From assembly GCF_030285665.1 (NCBI RefSeq), contig NZ_CP127295.1, positions 124,001 to 188,000 on the forward strand: a DNA stretch of 64,000 nt, read 5' to 3'. Under the pieces are notes generated by a model. The model was given only the letters and a program-made list of their open reading frames with translations, was not told where the DNA came from and ran no database searches. Of the stretch, positions 7,584 through 16,221 are shown in pieces; position 1 is the stretch's first letter, and each line of letters opens with the position of its first letter. Position numbers and translations under genes: made by a program. This stretch comes from Amycolatopsis mongoliensis (GTDB lineage: Bacteria > Actinomycetota > Actinomycetes > Mycobacteriales > Pseudonocardiaceae).

Positions 7584-9011
7584 GTGGACAGCGAAGCGGT
7601 GTGGCAAGCGGATGCGGCGGCCTTGGCCGACCGCATCTCGACACTGCTCACTGTTGTTCGGTCTGCCGAGGCTGAAATCGGTGCCCTGCTCGTGGAAATC
7701 GAGTCGCGAGGTGTCATGGAGTTGTTCGGATATCGGTCTGTTGCGCGGTTGTTCGAGCACCTTGCCGATGTTCCCAAGACTGGCGCCGAGACCGTGGTGA
7801 AACGGGCTCGGGCTCTGAACTCCAGTCGGCTTTTGGATGGTGGCCCTGCACCTGCGGTTGCTCCCGCCACCGGTGCTGCTGCTTCGGGTGGGCGGTTGAG
7901 CAACCCGATGATCGACTCCATTGTCGGTGTCCTGCAGCAGGTTCCCGTCGAGCATCGCGATCGCGTCGAGCGGGATTTGCTGTCCTTTGCTGAGGATTCC
8001 AGGCACAAGCAGGTCGCTGCGCTGGGTGCGCGGATCGTGGCCCACCTTGATCCCGATGGCGCCGAACCCGACACCGCCGAGCCGGCCACGCCCAGTCGTG
8101 AACTGTCGTTGCGTCGCAAGAGATCCGGGGTCTGGGAACTTCAGGGCCGGTTCGATGACGAGACCGGTGCCCGTGCCAGTGCCCTGCTGGACTCCCTGGC
8201 CGAACGCCGCAGAGCCGACGACGGTCCCGACTTCCGTTCCCCGCAGGAACGCTACGGCGACGCGTTCTCCGACGCGATCGACCTCGCCCTGAATTCCCCG
8301 GACCTGCCCATGCAGGCGGGCGAACGAGCCCACGTCATGGTCGCGGTCTCGTTGGAGGACATGAAGTCTGGTGTCGGCCAGGCGACGTTGGGCGATACCG
8401 GCCGCATCTCGGCGGCCGAGGCCCGGATCCATGCCTGCGACTGCCAGATCATCCCCGCAGTCCTGGGCGGCAAGAGCGAGCCCCTCGACCTCGGCCGCCT
8501 CCGGCGGTTGGTCTCACCCGGCCTCCGCCGGGCGTTGTACCTACGCGACCGCGGGTGTGCCTTCCCCGGCTGCCATCGGCCACCCCGCCACTGCCAAGGC
8601 CACCACATCCGGCACTGGGCAGAGGGTGGCCCCACCGAGTTGGGCAACCTGGTCCTGATGTGCGGGCACCACCATCGGTTGCTGCACCGTTCCGGTTGGC
8701 AAGTCCGCATAGCTGCTGATGGATTGCCGAATTCCTGCCACCGGTGTTCTTGGACAGGCGGCGAAAACCCAGGCGCAACAACCTCCACCAACCGTTGCCC
8801 TTCGCAGCCTGACCAACGGGAAAGGCCCGCAGCCACCGGCTACGGGCCTGCACCCACGCGTCAGAACAGCGCTGCCTGGGCCGGCTCCTCCGGAGGCGGC
8901 TGTCCCCGCCGTCCGTTCAACGCGAACTTGTCCTCGATCGTCTCGTCCGGCTCCGGAAACCCGTACTTCGCGATCAACGGCCGGATCCGCTCCCCGATCG
9001 AGTGCCGGTAG
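7584..9011 (+). CDS. DUF222/HNH endonuclease-like protein, 3' end frameshifted
   Basis: The protein has an N-terminal DUF222 region (about residues 20-230) and a C-terminal HNH nuclease domain (CAFPGCHRPPRHCQGHHIRHW, then NLVLMCGHHHRLLH). This is an abundant actinobacterial family, often present in many copies and linked to 13E12-type repeats. After residue about 382 (DGLP) the frame changes to low-quality sequence that runs 151 bases into the convergent radical SAM gene. Reading one frame over from about 8730 restores FLPPVFLDRRRKPRRN and a stop at 8810-8812, the normal ending. One base has therefore been lost near 8727-8731, or there is a sequencing error. TAATCT at 7572-7577 suggests a near-leaderless start. 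Confidence 0.75.
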   Translation: MDSEAVWQADAAALADRISTLLTVVRSAEAEIGALLVEIESRGVMELFGYRSVARLFEHLADVPKTGAETVVKRARALNSSRLLDGGPAPAVAPATGAAASGGRLSNPMIDSIVGVLQQVPVEHRDRVERDLLSFAEDSRHKQVAALGARIVAHLDPDGAEPDTAEPATPSRELSLRRKRSGVWELQGRFDDETGARASALLDSLAERRRADDGPDFRSPQERYGDAFSDAIDLALNSPDLPMQAGERAHVMVAVSLEDMKSGVGQATLGDTGRISAAEARIHACDCQIIPAVLGGKSEPLDLGRLRRLVSPGLRRALYLRDRGCAFPGCHRPPRHCQGHHIRHWAEGGPTELGNLVLMCGHHHRLLHRSGWQVRIAADGLPNSCHRCSWTGGENPGATTSTNRCPSQPDQRERPAATGYGPAPTRQNSAAWAGSSGGGCPRRPFNANLSSIVSSGSGNPYFAINGRIRSPIECR

Positions 9012-9910
9012 GGAGTCTCCGAACCCGACGAGTACAGCTTCGTGTACTCCGCCACCAACGACGGATACTCCCGCCGCAGCCAAGCGAAGAACACGTCCTT
9101 CACCCCGCCGGACAAGAACAGCGAGTGGTACAGCACGTCGGTCGCTCCGGCCGAAGCCACCGCCGCGACCAGCTCCTCCAGCTGCGAAGCCGAATCCGAA
9201 AGGAACGGCAGGATCGGCGACAGGAACACCGTGCACTCCAGGCCCGCGTCCCGGATCGCGCGGACCGTTGCCAGGCGGGCCGTCGTCGTCGCCGTGCCGA
9301 ACTCCACCGACTGCCGGAGCTCCTCGTCCAGCAGCGACAGCGACACACCCAAGTGCACCGTCGTCGCCCGCGACGCCTTGACCAACCGGGGGAGGTCGCG
9401 GCGGATCAGCGGCCCCTTCGTCAGGATCGAGAACGGTACCCGGTGCCCCGCCAGCGCGTCGATGATGCCCGGCATCAGCTCGTAGCGGCCCTCCGCGCGC
9501 TGGTACACGTCCGTGTTCGTGCCGAACGCCACGCGCGGCGGGAGCTTCCGCTTGCGGGCCAGCTCGGCGCGCAGAACCTCCACGATGTTCGTCTTGACGA
9601 TGATCTCGTTGTCGAAGTCGCCGGCCACGTTCAGCCCGAGGCGCGTGTGGGTCGGTCTCGCGAAGCAGTACTGGCACGCGTGCGTGCAGCCGCGGTACGG
9701 GTTGATCGTGTACTCGCCCGGCAACATCCGCGCGTCCGCCGGGACGTGGTTCAACGCGCTCTTCGCGAGCACCTCGTGGAACGTCACGTCGCGGAACTCC
9801 GGCGTCCGGACGCTGCGCACCAACCCGGTCAGCCGGGCCAGGCCCGGCAGTGCGCCCGCGTCCACCCGGTCCGTGCGCTGGCCGCTCCAGCGCATCGCGT
9901 CTTCGCTCAC
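8861..9910 (-). CDS. Rv2578c-family radical SAM protein
   Basis: A 349-residue radical SAM protein. The cluster-binding motif is CTHACQYC (Cys75, Cys79, Cys82), preceded by INPYRG. These are hallmarks of the SplB-like/Rv2578c group (related to spore photoproduct lyase), found widely in actinobacteria but without an established substrate. Downstream motifs KTNIVEVLR and FGTNTDVYQRAEGRYELM agree. The ATG used gives MSEDAMRWSG; a second ATG five codons in is equally possible. It converges with the DUF222/HNH gene. Confidence 0.9.
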   Translation of the reverse strand: MSEDAMRWSGQRTDRVDAGALPGLARLTGLVRSVRTPEFRDVTFHEVLAKSALNHVPADARMLPGEYTINPYRGCTHACQYCFARPTHTRLGLNVAGDFDNEIIVKTNIVEVLRAELARKRKLPPRVAFGTNTDVYQRAEGRYELMPGIIDALAGHRVPFSILTKGPLIRRDLPRLVKASRATTVHLGVSLSLLDEELRQSVEFGTATTTARLATVRAIRDAGLECTVFLSPILPFLSDSASQLEELVAAVASAGATDVLYHSLFLSGGVKDVFFAWLRREYPSLVAEYTKLYSSGSETPYRHSIGERIRPLIAKYGFPEPDETIEDKFALNGRRGQPPPEEPAQAALF

Positions 9911-9966
9911 CGGCCGAGCATGCCCGAAGAACCGGAGCCCCGGCTAGCAGGATTCGGACATCACCG

Positions 9967-10497
9967 CTACAGCGCTTCGCCCCACTGCCCCGGCCCGGAG
10001 ACGTGCCGCGGGTCGGTGATCGCGTGGTAGCCGCCGTGCACGAACACCAGCGCCGGCGCGTGCCGGTCGTGGCCCGTGGCCAGCACCTCGCCGACGACCA
10101 GCGTGTGGTCGCCCAGGTCGAACTTCTCGGCCAGGGCGCACTCCAGCCAGCTCGCGCCGTCCAGCACGAGCGCCCCGGTCCGCTCCCCCGGCTTCGCCCG
10201 CAGGAACGCAATTTCGGAGACGCGCGAAGCACGCGGGCCGGCGAACCGGCGGGCCACGTCCCGGGCGTCCGCCGGCAGGATCGACACCACCCAGCGGCCG
10301 GTTTCGAGGAGATCCGCCAGGAACGCCGACTCCTTGCGGAAGGACAGCGAAACCAGCGGCGGGTCGAGGGAGATCGACCCCAGGGAGTTGACGGTCACGG
10401 CGTCGTGCCGCCGGCCGCCGGAGGTGTCGCGGTACGTCGTGGCGACGCACACGCCGGTCGCGAAGGTGCGCATCGCACCACGGAGGTCAGGGGACAT
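9967..10497 (-). CDS. Flavin reductase-like FMN/FAD-binding protein
   Basis: A 176-residue protein of the flavin reductase (HpaC/ActVB-like) family: MRTFATGVCVATT at the N-terminus, VTVNSLGSISLDPPLVSLSF in the flavin-binding strand, then GRWVVSILPADARDVARRFAG and the late HGGYHAI. Such enzymes supply reduced flavin to a two-component monooxygenase. A group D monooxygenase-like gene lies 9 kb away in the same putative cluster and is the obvious partner. It is the last gene of the N-hydroxylase operon, 8 bases after the FAD oxidase. Confidence 0.88.
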   Translation of the reverse strand: MSPDLRGAMRTFATGVCVATTYRDTSGGRRHDAVTVNSLGSISLDPPLVSLSFRKESAFLADLLETGRWVVSILPADARDVARRFAGPRASRVSEIAFLRAKPGERTGALVLDGASWLECALAEKFDLGDHTLVVGEVLATGHDRHAPALVFVHGGYHAITDPRHVSGPGQWGEAL

Positions 10498-10505
10498 GGC
10501 TCGGC

Positions 10506-11852
10506 TCACACGGCTTGGGGGAAACGGAAGAACCGGTCCGGGTCGTACCGGCGCTTGACCTCGGCGAGCCGGGCGGCGTTCGGGCCGTAGTAGGCGCCGC
10601 GCCAGTCCTCGAGGTCCGGATCGGTGAAGTTGACGTACGACGCGTCCGGCGCGAACTCGCCCGTTTCGGCGTGCAGCGCGTGCAGCCAGTCCAGGTTCGC
10701 CGCGGCGACGCCCGGTGCGTCCTGCTCGGTCCACGACGTGTCCAGGCTGAGCAGGAACTTCGTGTCCCGGTGCGGGAACGCGGTGTCCGCCACCGGGACG
10801 CGGCCGATCGCCCCGCCCCACGCGAACAACGCCGCCCCGGCGCCGTCGGGGTTGCCGCTGCCCGGCCACTTCTCGACGGCCCGGACGAGCGCCTCCAGCC
10901 CGGCGTCCGCGATCGCGTGCGGCGTGCACCGCGTGCGGACGGCGAACGCCCCGCCTTCGCTGCTGTGGTGCAGGAAGGACGCCGCGGCCCAGAAGTCCCG
11001 GTCTTCGATGTCCACGCGATCGGGAGCCGCGACGGCGAAGGCCGGCGCCAGCAGCTCCCGCAGGTCCGAGGCCGGGCCGAGGTGGTGGCCCACCACGGAA
11101 ACGACGCCGTCGTCGCCCGCCGACCGCGCGATGCCGATCCGGGCGGAGAACTCCTCCGGCGCGGCGAGCATGACCCCCTGCATCGCGGCCGGCACCGCGA
11201 CCGCGTGCGGCCACGCCCAGAGCACGACGCAGGTCGAGCCGGCCGGGGCCGGGCGCGCCTGGAACGTGAAGCTCGTGTTCACGCCGAAGTTGCCGCCCCC
11301 GCCGCCGCGACAGGCCCAGAACAGGTCCGGGTTCTCCCCCGCGGACGCCGTGACGACCCGGCCGTCCGCGAGGACGACGTCGGTCGAGACCAGGGCGTCG
11401 CACGTGAGGCCGTGCGCGCGGGAGATCGTCGTGACGCCGCCGCCGAGGGTCAGCCCGCCGATGCCGACGGTGTCGGAGTTGCCGAGCGGGAACGTCAGGT
11501 CCCACGGCCGCAGCCCGGCGTAGAGCGCCTTCATCGGCGTCCCGCCGCCGACGGTGACCAGCCCGGTGCCGCGATCGACGCGGATGCCGGACAGCCGTCG
11601 CAGGTCGAGCACCAGGCCCGGCCCCGCCGAGTGACCCGCGTAGCTGTGCCCGCCGCCGCGGACCGCCACGGGCACTGACTCCGTGCGGGCCCATTCGACG
11701 GCCCGGGCGACGTCTTCCGCGCGGGAGACCGAGAGCACCGCCGCGGGGCGGGTGGCGGCGAACCGCCGGTTCACCGGCGCCACGGCGGCGAAGCCGGGGT
11801 CGCCGGGGAACCGGAGTTCGCCCAGGCCGCGCAGGCCGTCCCAGGCGGTCAT
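10506..11852 (-). CDS. FAD-linked oxidase, BBE type
   Basis: A 448-residue protein of the PCMH/vanillyl-alcohol-oxidase fold. The N-terminal FAD domain has VAVRGGGHSYAGHS, whose His is the usual site of covalent FAD attachment, and GIGGLTLGGG. The C-terminal BBE tail contains SYVNFTDPDLEDWRGAYYG and RYDPDRFFRFPQAV. Where bicovalent members have the second FAD-linking Cys, this protein reads GNSDTVGIGG, so single attachment is predicted. The start overlaps the preceding small gene by 4 bases. Members oxidise alcohols, amines or tetrahydroisoquinolines; here oxidation of an N-N intermediate is possible (inference). No secretion signal. Confidence 0.88.
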   Translation of the reverse strand: MTAWDGLRGLGELRFPGDPGFAAVAPVNRRFAATRPAAVLSVSRAEDVARAVEWARTESVPVAVRGGGHSYAGHSAGPGLVLDLRRLSGIRVDRGTGLVTVGGGTPMKALYAGLRPWDLTFPLGNSDTVGIGGLTLGGGVTTISRAHGLTCDALVSTDVVLADGRVVTASAGENPDLFWACRGGGGGNFGVNTSFTFQARPAPAGSTCVVLWAWPHAVAVPAAMQGVMLAAPEEFSARIGIARSAGDDGVVSVVGHHLGPASDLRELLAPAFAVAAPDRVDIEDRDFWAAASFLHHSSEGGAFAVRTRCTPHAIADAGLEALVRAVEKWPGSGNPDGAGAALFAWGGAIGRVPVADTAFPHRDTKFLLSLDTSWTEQDAPGVAAANLDWLHALHAETGEFAPDASYVNFTDPDLEDWRGAYYGPNAARLAEVKRRYDPDRFFRFPQAV

Positions 11853-12190
11853 GACGCCCTGCTTTCCGCCAGGACTTCTTCGAGGTAGGAGACGCCGGTG
11901 GCCGCGTGCTCGCCGTAGCGTTCCCAGACCTCGCGCAGCACCAGGGTGCCGCCGTGCCACTGCGGGGTGTTGGTGCTGTGCCCGGCGATCACCTCACCGC
12001 TCGCCAGGACCATCGTGTAGGCCAGCCGCAGGACGCCGCCGGCGTCGCAGGTGCCGGTCACCGTGCCGCGCCGGACGTGGCCGCCCTCGAACTCGGCCCA
12101 CACCAGGTCGCCCTGCTGGCGGTACTCCGCGTACGTGCCGTCGCCGCCGCCCAGCGCGCGGAACCGGCGGCCGTCGTAGTGGATGCTCAT
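11849..12190 (-). CDS. Small conserved protein of a beta-barrel-like family
   Basis: A 113-residue protein beginning MSIHYDGRRFRALGGGDGTY, with QQGDLVWAEFEGGHVRRGT and a C-terminal LVLREVWERYGEH. The order resembles small proteins often labelled n-acetylglutamate synthase in databases, but it has no GNAT acetyltransferase motifs, so that label is not supported. It overlaps both neighbours by 4 bases (ATP-grasp upstream, FAD oxidase downstream), which places it firmly in the operon. It may bind or cyclise a pathway intermediate; function unknown. Confidence 0.75.
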   Translation of the reverse strand: MSIHYDGRRFRALGGGDGTYAEYRQQGDLVWAEFEGGHVRRGTVTGTCDAGGVLRLAYTMVLASGEVIAGHSTNTPQWHGGTLVLREVWERYGEHAATGVSYLEEVLAESRAS

Positions 12191-13485
12191 TCGTCCACGT
12201 CCAGGAGTCCGGCCGGCATCGCCAGCGTGGTGCCGGCGGGCGGCGGTTCGATCTCGGTCGCGGCCACCTCGACCAGCGAAGCCGCGTACGCCAGCCGCTG
12301 CCGGCACGTCGCGGCGTCGTCCGCCTCGCACACGACGAACGAGTGCCGTGCGATGTAGCCGCCCGGCGGCAGCCGCAGCGTGGTGCCGGGTTCGACCATC
12401 GGCGACGCCATGACCAGCCCGGGCGCGTCCCACGGCACCTCGACCGAGTGCACGACGCAGTCGTGGTCCGGGTAGCCGAACCGGATCCCGGCGACCCCGG
12501 ACCGCGTCGGGGTGACGTCCGGGCGCTGGCCGGTGGCGACGTCGAACAGCACGCTGCCCGGGTCGATGCCGGTGGCCGTCTTGCCCAGGAACGGGATGAG
12601 GTCCCCGCCGAGCCGGCCGTTGACCTCGATGATCACCGGGCCGCGGTCGGTCAGCCGCACCTCGGTGTGGGTGATCCCGTTCTCGATGCCGAGCACGCGG
12701 TGGGCTTCGGCCAGCACGCGCAGCAGTTCCCCGTCGCGCAGCAGCGGGTCGCCCGCGTCGACGAGGTGGCCGGTCTCCTCGAAGAACGGCGGCATCCCGG
12801 TGCTCTTGCGGGCGACGAACAGCGGCAGGTACTCGCCCTTGTGGACGGCGCCGTCGATGCTGATCTCCGGGCCGTCGGCGAAGCCTTCGATGATCGCGCC
12901 GCCGCGGTAGGGCTCGTCGCCGACGAGGCTGGCCTCGTGCGCGACGCGGTAGGCGGCGTCGAACTCCCCCGCGTCCCGGGCGAGGGAGACCCCCATGCTG
13001 GCGCCGAGCGCGCGGGGCTTGACGACCACCGGGAAGCCGATGCGGGCGACCGCCGCGCGGGCGTCGTCGAGGTCGGCCGCGAGGTGGAAGCCGGGCTGCG
13101 GCAGGCCGGCGGCGGTGAGCCGGACGCGGCAGCTGTGCTTGTCGCGGCAGCCGTGCACGCCGGGGATGCTCAGGCCGGGCACGCCGAACTCGTCGGCCAG
13201 TTCGGCCGCGGGCATGACCAGCGGCTCGTCCCAGCAGAGCACGCCGGCCACCGCGTAGCGGGTCGCCAGCTCACGGGCGGTCTCGGCGAGCAGCGCGTGG
13301 TCGAAGACGTTGACCACGGTGATGTCGTCGAAGTACTCGTGCTGCCAGGTCGGCTTGAGGTTGTTGATCAGGACCAGCCGGAGCCCGTTTTCGCGGGCGC
13401 GGCGGGCGACGGAGCGGACGAGGTATTCGCGGTAGAGCTTGAGACCGCTGCCGATGACGAGCAGCGCGCCCGGGTTCGGAGTCAT
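12187..13485 (-). CDS. ATP-grasp ligase
   Basis: A 432-residue ATP-grasp enzyme. The N-terminal pre-ATP-grasp domain starts ALLVIGSGLKLYREYLVRSV, the central domain has FPVVVKPRALGASMGVSLA (ATP lid), and the metal-binding end reads VIIEVNGRLGGDLIPFL. The C-terminal about 110 residues resemble the LAL-type extension of amino-acid ligases such as BacD, which join amino acids via an acyl phosphate. In the operon it follows the DAO gene by 16 bases. A role in joining an amino acid to the N-N-containing product is a reasonable inference. The substrate cannot be read from sequence. Confidence 0.87.
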   Translation of the reverse strand: MTPNPGALLVIGSGLKLYREYLVRSVARRARENGLRLVLINNLKPTWQHEYFDDITVVNVFDHALLAETARELATRYAVAGVLCWDEPLVMPAAELADEFGVPGLSIPGVHGCRDKHSCRVRLTAAGLPQPGFHLAADLDDARAAVARIGFPVVVKPRALGASMGVSLARDAGEFDAAYRVAHEASLVGDEPYRGGAIIEGFADGPEISIDGAVHKGEYLPLFVARKSTGMPPFFEETGHLVDAGDPLLRDGELLRVLAEAHRVLGIENGITHTEVRLTDRGPVIIEVNGRLGGDLIPFLGKTATGIDPGSVLFDVATGQRPDVTPTRSGVAGIRFGYPDHDCVVHSVEVPWDAPGLVMASPMVEPGTTLRLPPGGYIARHSFVVCEADDAATCRQRLAYAASLVEVAATEIEPPPAGTTLAMPAGLLDVDE

Positions 13486-13501
13486 CGAAAGTCCTTTCGG
13501 A

Positions 13502-14686
13502 TCAGAGGAACGAGGACTGGGTGGCGAGCTCGGCGACGACGGCCTCCGCGGCCAGCGGGGCGGTGCGGAAGCCGTCGGGGCCGCTGGCCGGACGGGCCCA
13601 GGCGGCGGGCCCGACGCGGACGAAGCCGGTGTCGCCGCTTTCGGCGGTGGCGTAGTGGCAGTGCTTGACCCGCACGACGTCGTATCCGTCCACATCGGAC
13701 ACGACGCCGGCCGCGAGGACGCGCGCCGCCCAGCCCGCGTCGTCGTCGGGGCCGGACAGGGTGGTCACCTCGCGCCGGACGGCGTCGGTGCTCACCTTGA
13801 GCAGGGTCCCCGCCACCGAGGGCAGCAGCCACGCCCGCCCGTCGGCGCCGAGCCCGCCCGCGGTGGGCGTCGCCGCCCACGCGTGGGCGAGCGCGGCAGG
13901 TGGGCGCAGGTAGACCATCGTCTGCCGGTGCAGCTCGACCGGCCGGTCGAGCAGCGCCCCGGTCCAGGGACCGGCGGCGACGAGCACGACGTCGCCGGTC
14001 TCGGCCGTGCCGTCGGCGAGCCGGACCCTCGCCCGGTCCGCGTCGACGGCGACGGCCTCCCGGCCGGGCCGCAGCTCGGCGTCCGGGTGGTGGCGCAGCC
14101 AGCGCGCGGCGGCGTGCAGCACGCGGTCGGCGAGCAGCGTCCCCGCGTGCGGCTCGAGCACGGCGCCGCTGCCCCGCGGGAACCCGATGAGCGGGTAGGC
14201 GGACGGGTGGACGATCCGCAGGGGCACCCCGGCGGCCGCCGCGGTGGCGACGGCCGCCGGCACGAGACCGGGCGGCAGGGCCTGCAGCACCCCGACGCGC
14301 CGGTAGAGGCCGGCACCCGGCAGGTGGTCGCACAGCAGGGCGTCGAGCTCACGCCACCGCCGGTGCAGTTCGGCGGCCCGCCGCGTGGCGGCCCGGTCCC
14401 CGACGACGAGGGCCCGCAGCGCGCGGTGCTGGTCGAAGGAGGTGGCACCGGGGTGCGGCACGGGGCCGCGCTCCAGCAGCACCACGCGGTGCCCGGCGAG
14501 GACGCACCGGATGGCGGTGAGCAGCCCGGTGATGCCACCACCGACCACGACGACCCGAAGGCCGTCGCTCCGGTCGCCGCTAGCCGGACGGCTTCCGCCG
14601 GACCCGGCGGTGGTGGTCCCGGGCAGCGTGGCGGCGCTGCCGAGGGGGTCGGCCACCGCGCCTCCCTGCCGGGTACCGGCGGTCAT
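13502..14686 (-). CDS. DAO-type FAD-dependent oxidoreductase (Spb39-like by context)
   Basis: A 394-residue flavoenzyme with the dinucleotide-binding motif VVVVGGGITGLLTAIRCVLAG at about 45-65, followed by VVLLERG. The C-terminal DAO half has DVVLVAAGPWTGALLDRPVE and a late LAAEAVVAELA. About 40 low-complexity residues precede the motif. In s56-p1 and triacsin pathways a DAO-family enzyme beside the cupin/MetRS protein cleaves N6-(carboxymethylamino)lysine to hydrazinoacetic acid. This gene has that context: its start overlaps the MetRS-like gene by 4 bases. The proposed reaction is inference from position and family. Confidence 0.85.
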   Translation of the reverse strand: MTAGTRQGGAVADPLGSAATLPGTTTAGSGGSRPASGDRSDGLRVVVVGGGITGLLTAIRCVLAGHRVVLLERGPVPHPGATSFDQHRALRALVVGDRAATRRAAELHRRWRELDALLCDHLPGAGLYRRVGVLQALPPGLVPAAVATAAAAGVPLRIVHPSAYPLIGFPRGSGAVLEPHAGTLLADRVLHAAARWLRHHPDAELRPGREAVAVDADRARVRLADGTAETGDVVLVAAGPWTGALLDRPVELHRQTMVYLRPPAALAHAWAATPTAGGLGADGRAWLLPSVAGTLLKVSTDAVRREVTTLSGPDDDAGWAARVLAAGVVSDVDGYDVVRVKHCHYATAESGDTGFVRVGPAAWARPASGPDGFRTAPLAAEAVVAELATQSSFL

Positions 14687-16221
14687 CGGCCGGCCTCCGC
14701 TTCCCGCAGCCGGGGCAGCACCGCCGGCGTGAACGACTCCGCGTCGGGCCCCGCGTCCGCACCCAGCGCCTGCTCCGCCAGGTCGACCAGGATCGGCGCC
14801 GCTCCGCGCAGCAGGCGGTCGACCTCGAAGCAGAAGCCGCCGGCGTCGGCGACCGTCACCTCGCGGCCGTCGAGGCGGGCCAGCTGCTCCGCGATCGTCT
14901 CCGCCGCCCGGTTCAGGCTGAACCCGGCCAGTTCGTACGACGCCGCGAAGCGCTCGGCCATCCGCGAAGCCGCGCGGCGCGACCGCGAAGACACCGGCAG
15001 CGGGCCGAGGCCGACCCACCGGTTCACCTTGTCCGCGACCCGGTTCCACGGCTCGACCAGCCGCGACGAGGTCACCCGGGCCAGCCCGTCCCGGCTGAAG
15101 CTGGTCCGCTGGTGCTCGGGGCTGGTCGCGGCCAGGTGGAACCGGATCAGGTCCCGCGGCACCTCGGCGGCCAGCTCCCGGCTCCACACCACGTGCCCGC
15201 GGCTGGTGGAGAACTTCCGGTGGTCCAGCTCGTAGAACTCGTTGGTGAGGTAGCGCGCCGGCAGGTCGTAGCGGCCGTCCAGGGCCAGGAGCATGGCCGG
15301 GCCGGCGATCGCGAACGGGTAGATGTTGTCGAACCCGAGGAAGTACACGATCTCCGAACCCGCGCCGGCGAGCCACAGAGCGTCCTCCGCGGCACCAGGA
15401 CCCGACCGCTTCTCCGCGGCCAGCGCCGTGGCGTGCATGCTCCACGCCATCGGCTCGGCGTTCGGGTTGACGCGCTGCCCCGCGACCTCGGGGAAGGGCA
15501 CCTCGATGCCCCACGAGATCGGGTAAGTCACGGGGAAGTCCGGCAACGGCCGCGACAGCATCGCGGCCATCGCCTGCGCCATGTGCGGCCGCATCCCCGA
15601 GGCGTGCGCGGCGAAATGCGCCTGAAGCTGCGGGCGGTACCGCTCGACCGGCAGCACCAGCACGTCGGCCTCGCGCAGCACCACGGGGTCCGAAGGGTCC
15701 AAAGTGGACCGGACGTCCAGCAGGTCCCCCGCGGCGACCAGCTGCCCGCAGCTCTCGCAGAGCCCCGCGCACCCCTCGGCGAGGCACTCCGGGCAGCTGC
15801 CGGACGCGAAGCCGTCCACGAGGAACTGCCCCGAACGCGAGGAGTACGGGAACTTCATCGTGCGCAGTTCCAGCTTGCCGGCCGAGTACAGCCGGCCGAC
15901 GAAGTCGACGACCCACCCGGTGAACCGGTCGTCGTCGCCGGTGTAGCCGTCGACGCCGATGCCCATCGCGGCGAGGCTGGCTTCGATCTGCGCGGCCGAG
16001 GTGGCGACCAGCTCCGCCGGGGTGACGCCGCGCCGGTGCGCGGTCGTCACCACGAACGTCGAGGTGTCCTGGAACCCCGTGCCCAGCAGCACTTCCCGGC
16101 CCTGGGACCGGGCGTAGCGGGTGTGCACGTCCGCGGCCAGGAACGGGCCGGCGATGTGCCCGAGGTGCAGGTCCCCGTTCGCCGTCGGGGCGGGTGAGAT
16201 GACGACGGTCCGGGCGCTCAT
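14683..16221 (-). CDS. Stand-alone methionyl-tRNA-synthetase-like hydrazine synthetase subunit
   Basis: A 512-residue class I synthetase-like protein. The HIGH motif is HLGH (residues 19-22), the KMSKS motif is KFSTS (about 338), and a Cys-rich knuckle with CPEC and CESC (about 141-156) corresponds to the MetRS zinc insert. The genuine metG is expected elsewhere. Here it is embedded in a biosynthetic operon and overlaps a cupin gene by 4 bases. In Spb40 (s56-p1) and Tri28 (triacsin) a cupin and a MetRS-like domain are one polypeptide that couples N6-hydroxylysine to glycine through an N-N bond. This gene encodes only the MetRS-like half, so the enzyme appears split. Activity is inferred from these families. 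Confidence 0.85.
   Translation of the reverse strand: MSARTVVISPAPTANGDLHLGHIAGPFLAADVHTRYARSQGREVLLGTGFQDTSTFVVTTAHRRGVTPAELVATSAAQIEASLAAMGIGVDGYTGDDDRFTGWVVDFVGRLYSAGKLELRTMKFPYSSRSGQFLVDGFASGSCPECLAEGCAGLCESCGQLVAAGDLLDVRSTLDPSDPVVLREADVLVLPVERYRPQLQAHFAAHASGMRPHMAQAMAAMLSRPLPDFPVTYPISWGIEVPFPEVAGQRVNPNAEPMAWSMHATALAAEKRSGPGAAEDALWLAGAGSEIVYFLGFDNIYPFAIAGPAMLLALDGRYDLPARYLTNEFYELDHRKFSTSRGHVVWSRELAAEVPRDLIRFHLAATSPEHQRTSFSRDGLARVTSSRLVEPWNRVADKVNRWVGLGPLPVSSRSRRAASRMAERFAASYELAGFSLNRAAETIAEQLARLDGREVTVADAGGFCFEVDRLLRGAAPILVDLAEQALGADAGPDAESFTPAVLPRLREAEAGR

Noticed and set aside
5513..8119. Very long transporter frame extending through MerR and HNH genes
   Set aside because: The true transporter starts at ATG 6934 with a normal first helix; the extension has no homology and is antisense to two genes.
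11849..12190. N-acetylglutamate synthase
   Set aside because: The protein is 113 residues without GNAT motifs; the label in databases appears to be a propagated error.
14683..16221. Housekeeping methionyl-tRNA synthetase (metG)
   Set aside because: It lies inside a biosynthetic operon and overlaps a cupin gene. A KFSTS motif alone does not settle it, but the context favours a specialised paralogue.
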